This document shows, piece by piece, positions 15,779 through 22,180 of a DNA stretch of 64,000 nt. The notes under the pieces were generated by a model. That model saw only the letters and a program-made list of their open reading frames with translations. It was not told the DNA's origin and ran no database searches. Each line of letters starts with the position of its first letter. Position 1 is the stretch's first letter. The translations under genes were made by a program, and so were the position numbers. Source of the DNA: Pseudomonas sp. CFBP13508 (GTDB lineage: Bacteria; Pseudomonadota; Gammaproteobacteria; Pseudomonadales; Pseudomonadaceae); NCBI RefSeq assembly GCF_005233515.1, contig NZ_QFZZ01000008.1:1-64000 (forward strand). The letters run 5' to 3'.

Positions 15779-16815
15779 CAGGCACGCCCTCGCAGCAGCA
15801 GATAAAGAAAGAACGGCGCGCCGATAAACGCAGTAACAATGCCGATCGGCAACTCCGCCGGCACCAGCGCCAGACGCGCCACCAGATCGGCGAGCAATAA
15901 CAGGCTCGCACCGGCCAGCACCGAGGCTGGCAACAGAACTTTGTGATCCGGGCCGGCCAGCAGGCGCACCAGATGCGGCACCACCAGCCCGACAAAACCG
16001 ATCATGCCCGCCGCCGCAACCGCCGCGCCAACGCCCAGCGCGGTGCAGAACACCAGTTCGCGCTTGAGCCGTTCGACATCGATGCCCAGATGACCGGCCT
16101 CGGATTCACCGAGCAACAAGGCATTCAATGCCTTGGCCCGACGCGGCAGCCACAGCGCCACGCCGATGGTGATGATCAGCAGTGGCCAAAGCCGCGCGTA
16201 ACTGGCGCCGTTGAGGCTGCCCAGGTTCCAGAAGGTCAGGGTGCGCAGCGTGGCGTCATCGGCCAGGTAAGTGAACAGACCGACCGCCGAACTGGCCAGC
16301 GCCGTCAGCGCGATACCGGCCAGCAACATGGTCGCCACATGCGTCTGACCGTTGCGCCGGCCCAGCCGGTAGACCAACGCCGTCACCCCGAGCCCGCCAA
16401 GAAACGCACACACCGACAACAGATACGGCCCGAACCACTCCGGCAGGCCGCCGAATAACGAACCGCCGACAATCGCAATCGCCGCGCCAAGCGCCGCGCC
16501 ACTGGACACCCCGACCAGCCCCGGATCGGCCAGCGGATTACGAAACAAGCCCTGCATTGCCACCCCCGACAGCGCCAGCACGCCGCCGACCGCCAAGCCG
16601 AGCAAGGTTCGCGGCAGGCGGATCTGGCCGAGAATCAGCTCGGCCTGCTCCAATCCTTGCGGCGCCAGCGGCACGCCGATCAGACGCAGCGCCGCGCGCA
16701 GGGTATCGAACAACGGCAGGCTCACCGGCCCCAATGCCAGCGACAGCCAGATCGCCAGCAGACACAGCAATGTCAGGCCGATAAACAAGCCGCGGGGTTT
16801 GACCAGTGTGGTCAT
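15778..16815 (-). CDS. phuU: Heme ABC transporter permease (FecCD family)
   Basis: This 345-residue BtuC/FecCD-type permease has about ten membrane helices. Family stretches include LPRTLLGLAVGGVLALSGVAMQG (shown in part: residues about 68-90), NPLADPGLVGVSSGAALGA and, near the end, GFVGLVVPHLVRLL with the coupling-helix region. As a homodimer it would pass heme from PhuT to the cytoplasm. It overlaps phuT by four bases (ATGA) and phuV by one codon position, so phuTUV are translated as a unit. Confidence 0.92.
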   Translation of the reverse strand: MTTLVKPRGLFIGLTLLCLLAIWLSLALGPVSLPLFDTLRAALRLIGVPLAPQGLEQAELILGQIRLPRTLLGLAVGGVLALSGVAMQGLFRNPLADPGLVGVSSGAALGAAIAIVGGSLFGGLPEWFGPYLLSVCAFLGGLGVTALVYRLGRRNGQTHVATMLLAGIALTALASSAVGLFTYLADDATLRTLTFWNLGSLNGASYARLWPLLIITIGVALWLPRRAKALNALLLGESEAGHLGIDVERLKRELVFCTALGVGAAVAAAGMIGFVGLVVPHLVRLLAGPDHKVLLPASVLAGASLLLLADLVARLALVPAELPIGIVTAFIGAPFFLYLLLRGRA

Positions 16816-17684
16816 TGGCCGCCCTTGGCCGGGTAGAAGCCGTCCGTCAGGGTTTGCAAAGCAGCCGGCAACCGTGGCCCGAGGCCGCCAACCAGCAGCG
16901 TCGGATCCAGCTCCATCACCCGCCCGCTCTTGGCCGCGCGGCTGGAATTGAGGATCGGATTTTCCTTGAACAACGCGGCTTTTGCCGCCTCGCCCGTCAA
17001 CGCTCGGTCAGCGAACACCAGCACTTCGGGATCGAGGCTGGCGAGGGATTCGACAGAAAACGGTTTGTAGCCGGTATGCGTCGCAAGGTTGTGCCCGCCG
17101 GCTTGTTGCAGCAACCAATCGGCGGCGGTGTCCTTGCCGGCGATCAACGGCTTGCCGCCGGCATGCCCGAGCAACAGCAACACGCCGGGGGCTTTCTGCG
17201 TGGTCTGCACTTGGGCAACGCGCACTGTCTGAGCCTGGAGTTGCTGTTGATAACTCTGCAGTAGCTGCGCCGCCTGGTTTTGTGCGCCGAGCAAATGGCC
17301 CAGATGGGTGACATTCTTTTCCAGCGTCGGCAGATCCGGCTGCGCCGAGAACAACTCGACCTTGACCTTGGCCGCTTTGACTTGCGCCAGAACCGGCGGC
17401 GGTCCCATTTCTTCAGTACCTATCAGAATGTCCGGGCGCAGGCTCAAGATGCCTTCGGCCGACAGGCTGCGCTGATAACCGATACTCGGCAGCGCCTGCA
17501 ACGATTCGGGATGTTGGCTGGTGGTGTCGACCCCGACCAGCTTCGACTCGCCGCCCAACGCGCTGACCCATTCCGACAGCGCACCGCCGGCGCTGACCCA
17601 GCGTTGCGGTAAATCCGCCGCGATCGTCTGATGGCTGAGAAAAAGACCGACGCACAGCACGACAACGCGGGTTTTCAGACGCAT
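16812..17684 (-). CDS. phuT: Periplasmic heme-binding protein
   Basis: This 290-residue protein has a signal peptide (MRLKTRVVVLCVGLFLSHQTIAA) and a two-lobed TroA/HmuT fold joined by a long helix (YQQQLQAQTVRVAQVQTTQ region). The sequence QRWVSAGGALSEWVSALGGE and the later AGGHNLATHTGYKPFSVE are typical of HmuT/PhuT heme-binding proteins. I use the ATG at 17684 (AAGGAA 7 bases upstream); the frame runs open 44 more codons upstream without a signal peptide at its start. It is the first gene of phuTUVW. A possible Fur box lies about 100 bases upstream. Confidence 0.9.
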   Translation of the reverse strand: MRLKTRVVVLCVGLFLSHQTIAADLPQRWVSAGGALSEWVSALGGESKLVGVDTTSQHPESLQALPSIGYQRSLSAEGILSLRPDILIGTEEMGPPPVLAQVKAAKVKVELFSAQPDLPTLEKNVTHLGHLLGAQNQAAQLLQSYQQQLQAQTVRVAQVQTTQKAPGVLLLLGHAGGKPLIAGKDTAADWLLQQAGGHNLATHTGYKPFSVESLASLDPEVLVFADRALTGEAAKAALFKENPILNSSRAAKSGRVMELDPTLLVGGLGPRLPAALQTLTDGFYPAKGGQ

Positions 17685-17780
17685 ACAAAGCTTCCTTGAA
17701 CAAGGTTTCCCGGGCATCGGCGCAGCGAGCCAAGTATCCTCGGCAACGGCCAGACTCCCAGTGGGAGAAGGTCGCCATTT

Positions 17781-17799
17781 GATAATTGTTTGCATTTGA
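17781..17799 (-). promoter_or_regulatory. Possible Fur box upstream of phuT
   Basis: Read on the minus strand, AATGCAAACAATTATC matches 12 of the last 16 positions of the Fur consensus, and the palindromic AT-rich pattern fits. It is 97 bases upstream of the phuT start, a reasonable promoter position. The match is moderate, so this rests partly on the known iron control of heme uptake. Confidence 0.45.
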
Positions 17800-17848
17800 A
17801 CGTCAAGCTCGGACATATCCCGACACGAGCGGACATTAGAGGATAGCC

Positions 17849-18166
17849 ATGAAGTTTCTCTGCGCCGGCAGCGATCTGGCCGAAGCCGGCAGTCGCGGTT
17901 TCGAAATCGAAGGCAAAAAGCTGTTTGCCGTGCGTCGAGGTGGCCAAGTCTTTGTCTATTTCAATCGCTGCCCGCACCGGGGTGTCGGGCTGGAATGGCA
18001 GCCCGACCAGTTTCTCGACCCGAGCAACAGCCTGATCCAGTGCGCCACCCATGGCGCACTGTTTCTGATCGAGAACGGCGAATGCGTCGCCGGCCCCTGC
18101 GCCGGGCAGTCGCTCACGGCAATTGAATGCCGGGAAGATACACAAGGCGTTTGGATCGACGTTTAA
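17849..18166 (+). CDS. Small Rieske-type [2Fe-2S] protein
   Basis: This is a 105-residue soluble protein consisting of one Rieske domain. The cluster ligands are all present: C41-P-H43 and C65-A-T-H68. There is no signal peptide, membrane anchor or oxygenase partner next to it. Such stand-alone Rieske ferredoxins serve as electron carriers, but the partner cannot be told from this region. It is divergent from phuT and converges on sfsA, whose 3' end overlaps its last four bases. Confidence 0.88.
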   Translation: MKFLCAGSDLAEAGSRGFEIEGKKLFAVRRGGQVFVYFNRCPHRGVGLEWQPDQFLDPSNSLIQCATHGALFLIENGECVAGPCAGQSLTAIECREDTQGVWIDV

Positions 18167-18876
18167 CCGTTTAGCCGCACATCGAGTCGGCGATCAATGA
18201 CCATTTCTTCGTGGTCCAGGCGCACTCCGTAGGCCAACACCTCAACACCACAGGCGACCGCTTCACGCAGCGCCTCGGCGTAAGCCCAATCGATTTCCTC
18301 GGCCGGGCGCACGGCATCGATGCCGGTAAGGTTCACGCAGTACAACTGCACCGCCCGAATGCCGTCGCGCGCCAGATGCGCAAGCTCACGCAGGTGTTTG
18401 GCGCCACGCTGGGTCACCGCATCGGGAAACGCCGCCACCGCCGTGCCGTCGAAGCCCAAGGTGACGCTTTTGACTTCGACATACGCCGGGCCGCTGGGGT
18501 ATTCGAGGCGGAAGTCGATGCGGCTTTTTTCCTGTCCGTAGGCAACCTCACGCTTCAACGCGGTAAAGCCGTTCAACTCGGTGATCACGCCGGCCTGCAA
18601 GGCTTCTTCGACCAATCCGTTGGCGCGTGCGGTGTTGACGCAAAATAGCCGGCCCTGCGGGGTTTCGCCAATTTCCCAAGTGCCGGGCAATTTGCGTTTC
18701 GGGTCATTTGAGCGACTGAACCAGACCTGCCCGCCCTCGACCTGGCAATTGAGCATCGAACCGGTGTTAGGGCAGTGAATGGTCAGCAACTCCCCGCTAA
18801 CGGTCTCGATATCGGCGAGAAAACGCTTATATCGGCGAATCAGCCGCGCTTCTTCCAGAGCAGGATAAAAGCGCAT
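18163..18876 (-). CDS. sfsA: SfsA family protein (sugar fermentation stimulation homologue, putative nuclease)
   Basis: This is a 237-residue protein of the SfsA family, which has an OB-like N-terminal domain and a PD-(D/E)XK-type nuclease-like domain. Visible motifs are LIRRYKRFLADIE, HCPNTGSMLNC, and in the nuclease half RIDFRLEY...AYVEVKSVTL with the acidic/lysine set. E. coli SfsA was first linked to maltose metabolism; the true role is not settled. Its ATG overlaps the stop of the aminotransferase upstream (TGATG). Confidence 0.92.
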   Translation of the reverse strand: MRFYPALEEARLIRRYKRFLADIETVSGELLTIHCPNTGSMLNCQVEGGQVWFSRSNDPKRKLPGTWEIGETPQGRLFCVNTARANGLVEEALQAGVITELNGFTALKREVAYGQEKSRIDFRLEYPSGPAYVEVKSVTLGFDGTAVAAFPDAVTQRGAKHLRELAHLARDGIRAVQLYCVNLTGIDAVRPAEEIDWAYAEALREAVACGVEVLAYGVRLDHEEMVIDRRLDVRLNG

Positions 18877-20045
18877 CAGCCTTGCCAGCTCTTCAAGCCG
18901 CGCGCAATGCGTTCCACGGCTTCCCGTAATCGTGCGAGGTTTTGTGTGTAAGCGAAGCGCACGTGATGGCTGGCCTGATAACGACCGAAATCCAGTCCCG
19001 GCGTAAAGGCAACGTGCTCGGTTTCGAGGAAATGTCGGCAGAATGCGAAGGCATCACCGCCGAAACGGCTGATATCGGCGTACAGATAAAACGCGCCTTC
19101 CGGCTCGACGGCGATGTTGAAACCGAGTTCACGCAGCGCCGGCAGGAGGAAGTCGCGACGGCGCGCAAACTCGGCGCGGCGCTCTTCAAGAATCGCTATG
19201 GTGGCCGGCTCGAAACAGGCCAGCGCCGCGTATTGCGCCATGCTCGGCGCACTGATGTAGAGGTTCTGCGCGAGTTTTTCCAGTTCGCTGACCGCCGCTT
19301 CTGGCGCCACCAACCAGCCCAGGCGCCAACCGGTCATGCCGAAATACTTGGAAAAACTGTTGAGGACAAAAGCGCTGTCATCGACTTCCAGCACACTGGC
19401 GGCATCGGTGCCGTAAGTCAGGCCGTGGTAGATCTCGTCCACCACCAGATGCCCGTGCCTGGCCGTGATCGCTGTGGATAACCCGGCCAGTTCATCGCGG
19501 GTCAGCAAAGTGCCCGTCGGGTTGGCCGGCGAAGCGACGAGAGCGCCGACACTGTCGTGGTCCCAGTGCCGATCAATGAGATCCGGGGTCAGTTGATAAC
19601 GCACATCCGGCCCCACCGGCACCAGTTGCGCCGCGCCTTCGACCAGCCGCAGAAAGTGCCGGTTGCACGGGTAGCCCGGGTCGGCGAGCAGCCAGTGTTT
19701 ACCCGGATCGACCAACAGGGCACTGGCCAGCAACAGCGCGCCGGAGCCGCCCGGTGTGATCAGAATCCGCCGTGGGTCGATGTTCAGGCCGTATCGCGAC
19801 TGGTAGAACCCGGCGATCGCCTCGCGCAGTTCGGGAATGCCGCGGGCGGCGGTGTAACGGGTCTTGCCGGCAGTCAACGCGGCCTGGCCGGCGCGAATGA
19901 TCGGCTCGGCAGTGGTGAAGTCCGGCTCGCCGATTTCCAGATGGATCACGTCGTGGCCCTCGGCCTGCAATTCATTGGCCCGCGCCAGCAGCGCCATCAC
20001 ATGGAACGGTTCGATCGCACGACTGCGCGCACTGTAGGGGCCCAT
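18876..20045 (-). CDS. PLP-dependent aminotransferase, class I/II
   Basis: This 389-residue fold-type I aminotransferase has the PLP-lysine in NSFSKYFGMTGWRLGW (Lys233). Other conserved points are LEIGEPDFTT near the N-terminus, YTAARGIPELREAIAGFY, SPANPTGT and the C-terminal Arg in ASHHVRFAYT that binds the substrate carboxylate. It resembles the alanine/aspartate/tyrosine aminotransferase group; the exact amino acid substrate cannot be read from sequence. It is translationally coupled to sfsA. Confidence 0.88.
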   Translation of the reverse strand: MGPYSARSRAIEPFHVMALLARANELQAEGHDVIHLEIGEPDFTTAEPIIRAGQAALTAGKTRYTAARGIPELREAIAGFYQSRYGLNIDPRRILITPGGSGALLLASALLVDPGKHWLLADPGYPCNRHFLRLVEGAAQLVPVGPDVRYQLTPDLIDRHWDHDSVGALVASPANPTGTLLTRDELAGLSTAITARHGHLVVDEIYHGLTYGTDAASVLEVDDSAFVLNSFSKYFGMTGWRLGWLVAPEAAVSELEKLAQNLYISAPSMAQYAALACFEPATIAILEERRAEFARRRDFLLPALRELGFNIAVEPEGAFYLYADISRFGGDAFAFCRHFLETEHVAFTPGLDFGRYQASHHVRFAYTQNLARLREAVERIARGLKSWQG

Positions 20046-20377
20046 TGGAATGCCTTCGACGGAAAAAAGAGACGATTCTACCTGTCTGCCGGAACGAGCG
20101 AGAACCCGTGAAGGTCACAGCCTCAAGAACGCTGGACTGTAACGATCTGAACGTACGCTCCAGGATTGACTAAAATCAGTGATTGAACAGGTCTCCCTTC
20201 CCACAGACACGGCTTGTCAGACATCTGCAAGCGCCACCCGCCGGGGGCTCGACATCCGGGAGTAGCGCAGGCTGATTTGATCTGGTAAGTTCGCCCGCTT
20301 GCAGCCGCAGGGCCGGCAGGTGTCGGTGATGGAGCAATCCTGCGCAATGGATTACAAGAGTAGAGGCGGTCTATTTC
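20046..20377 (+). promoter_or_regulatory. 332-base gene-free stretch, upstream region of dksA
   Basis: This divergent intergenic region lies between the aminotransferase and dksA. On the plus strand a CTGAAC...TAAAAT pair (spacer 18, TAAAAT at about 20170) could be a dksA promoter, giving a leader of about 200 bases. The long frame on the minus strand here overlaps dksA and is not a gene. I see no riboswitch-like structure. Confidence 0.4.
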
Positions 20378-20821
20378 ATGTCCACCCAAGCAAAGCAACA
20401 GCAGCAAGCGACGATCAGCGGCTTCGAACCTTATGTTCCGAAGGCGGGTGAAGAGTACATGGGCGCTCCGATGCGCGCGCACTTCACCAAGATCCTGAAC
20501 AAGTGGAAACTGGACTTGATGCAGGAAGTCGACCGTACGGTTGATCACATGAAAGACGAAGCGGCCAACTTCCCTGACCCGGCCGACCGTGCCAGCCAGG
20601 AAGAAGAGTTCGCCCTCGAACTGCGCGCCCGCGACCGCGAGCGCAAGCTGATCAAGAAAATCGACAAGACCCTGCAACTGATCGAAGACGAAGAGTACGG
20701 CTGGTGCGAGTCCTGCGGCATCGAGATCGGCGTCAAGCGCCTCGAAGCCCGTCCGACGGCGGATCTGTGCATCGACTGCAAGACCCTGGCGGAAATCAAG
20801 GAAAAGCAGGTCGGCAAGTAA
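20378..20821 (+). CDS. dksA: RNA polymerase-binding transcription factor DksA
   Basis: DksA binds in the secondary channel of RNA polymerase and, with ppGpp, switches rRNA and amino acid promoters in the stringent response. At 147 residues it has the coiled-coil with the tip aspartates in DPADRA, and the four-cysteine zinc finger CESCG...CIDC. The N-terminal extension STQAKQQQQATISGFEPY is as in P. aeruginosa DksA1. A good terminator follows 19 bases after the stop. Confidence 0.97.
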   Translation: MSTQAKQQQQATISGFEPYVPKAGEEYMGAPMRAHFTKILNKWKLDLMQEVDRTVDHMKDEAANFPDPADRASQEEEFALELRARDRERKLIKKIDKTLQLIEDEEYGWCESCGIEIGVKRLEARPTADLCIDCKTLAEIKEKQVGK

Positions 20822-20839
20822 TCTCGACCTGAACGAAAG

Positions 20840-20868
20840 ACGGAGCGTGCGAACGCTCCGTTTTTGTT
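20840..20868 (+). terminator. Rho-independent terminator of dksA
   Basis: The stem ACGGAGCGT/ACGCTCCGT has a four-base loop and is followed by TTTTGTTT. Confidence 0.85.
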
Positions 20869-20899
20869 TCTGTGTTTTGCCCGCGGAACCTGCTTCTGC

Positions 20900-20994
20900 C
20901 TCTGTGGGACCGAGCCTGCTCGCGAAAGCGTCCCTTCAGACAGCTCATTATTGACTGACACAGCGCTTTCGCGAGCAGGCTCGCTCCCACAGAG
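20900..20994. repeat. REP doublet (REPIN), copy 2
   Basis: This has the same inverted two-unit structure as the other doublets, between dksA and gluQRS. The left unit has one change (GTGGGACCGAG instead of GTGGGAGCGAG). The flanks extend the symmetry to CTCTGTGGGA/TCCCACAGAG. Confidence 0.95.
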
Positions 20995-21032
20995 GTAACC
21001 TGCTCAAATTCTGAATAGCCTTTATCGCCTCC

Positions 21033-21926
21033 ATGACTGCCAAATCCCCCGCCTACATCGGCCGCTTCGCCCCCACCCCCAGTGGCCACCTGCACTTCGG
21101 TTCGCTGGTCGCTGCGTTGGCGTCTTACCTCGACGCCCGCGCCGTCGGTGGGCGCTGGCTGGTGCGCATGGAAGATCTCGATCCGCCGCGCGAAGAGCCC
21201 GGTGCGCAAGCGGCGATTCTCAAGGCGCTGGAAAGTTACGGCTTCGAATGGGATGGCGAGATGGTGCGTCAGAGCGATCGACACGCGGCTTATGCCGAAG
21301 TGCTCGATAGCCTGTTCAAACATGGCCTGGCCTACGCCTGCACCTGCTCGCGCAAACAACTGGAGCCCTATCACGGGATTTATCCGGGGTTTTGCCGCAA
21401 TGCCGGGCATGAACAGCACGACGCCGCGATCCGCCTGCGCGTGCCGGAGCTGGAATACCACTTCATTGATCGCGTGCAGGGCGAATACCGCCAGCACCTG
21501 GGCCGCGACGTCGGCGACTTTGTCATCCGTCGGCGCGATGGTCTTTATGCTTATCAACTCGCGGTGGTACTCGATGACGCCTGGCAAGGCATTACCGATA
21601 TTGTGCGCGGCGCCGACCTGCTAGATTCGACGCCGCGTCAGCTATACCTGCAAGAACTGCTCGGCCTGAAACAGCCGCGCTATCTGCACCTGCCGTTGAT
21701 CACCCAGCCGGACGGCAACAAACTCGGCAAGTCCTACCGCTCGCCGCCGCTTGAAGCCGATCAAGCCACGCCGTTGCTGCTGCGGGCGTTGCGCGCGCTC
21801 GGGCAGAATCCCGGCGCTGAATTGGCGCACGCCTCGCCGCGCGAACTGCTGGCCTGGGGCAGCGCGCACTGGGATGCCGAAAAGATCCCGCGCACACTGA
21901 CCCTGCCCGAAGCGCAACTGCAATGA
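21033..21926 (+). CDS. gluQRS: Glutamyl-Q tRNA(Asp) synthetase
   Basis: This truncated GluRS paralogue attaches glutamate to the queuosine base of tRNA-Asp. At 297 residues it has the catalytic domain only, with no anticodon-binding domain. The HIGH-like motif is PSGHLHFGS, the KMSKS-like motif is KLGKS, and the zinc-site cysteines are in CTCSRK and YPGFC. Pairing with dksA is a well-known proteobacterial arrangement; here a REP doublet separates them, so cotranscription is uncertain. Confidence 0.94.
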   Translation: MTAKSPAYIGRFAPTPSGHLHFGSLVAALASYLDARAVGGRWLVRMEDLDPPREEPGAQAAILKALESYGFEWDGEMVRQSDRHAAYAEVLDSLFKHGLAYACTCSRKQLEPYHGIYPGFCRNAGHEQHDAAIRLRVPELEYHFIDRVQGEYRQHLGRDVGDFVIRRRDGLYAYQLAVVLDDAWQGITDIVRGADLLDSTPRQLYLQELLGLKQPRYLHLPLITQPDGNKLGKSYRSPPLEADQATPLLLRALRALGQNPGAELAHASPRELLAWGSAHWDAEKIPRTLTLPEAQLQ

Positions 21927-22003
21927 CGACACTTGCAGTCGCGCGCCCATCCGTTACCATCGCCGCACGTTTTCGGGCACGCGCATAAAAAAGAGAGGCC
22001 GGG

Positions 22004-22180
22004 ATGTACATCTATCGCTTGGTCCTGCTTCTGGTCGTCGGGATCTACCTGTTCTCCCCCGCCATCATGGATTGGTGGATCGACGCGACGGGCGCCTGGT
22101 ATCGCCCTTATCTGCTCTGGCTGATCCTGATTGTCGTGACCTTCATCCTGCAGAGCCAAAAAGATGCCGATGAGCTTTAG
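22004..22180 (+). CDS. cbrX: Small membrane protein CbrX overlapping cbrA
   Basis: This is a 58-residue protein with two predicted membrane helices (RLVLLLVVGIYLFSP and LLWLILIVVTFIL). The ATG at 22004 has GAGAGG upstream. Its last 17 bases overlap the start of cbrA in another frame. A small gene of this kind is known immediately before cbrA in pseudomonads and is cotranscribed and translationally coupled to it; I assign the name by position and topology. Its own function is unknown. Confidence 0.85.
   Translation: MYIYRLVLLLVVGIYLFSPAIMDWWIDATGAWYRPYLLWLILIVVTFILQSQKDADEL

Noticed and set aside
20123..20677. 184-codon frame on the minus strand upstream of and inside dksA
   Set aside because: It overlaps conserved dksA codons in antisense and has no ribosome site or recognisable domain.
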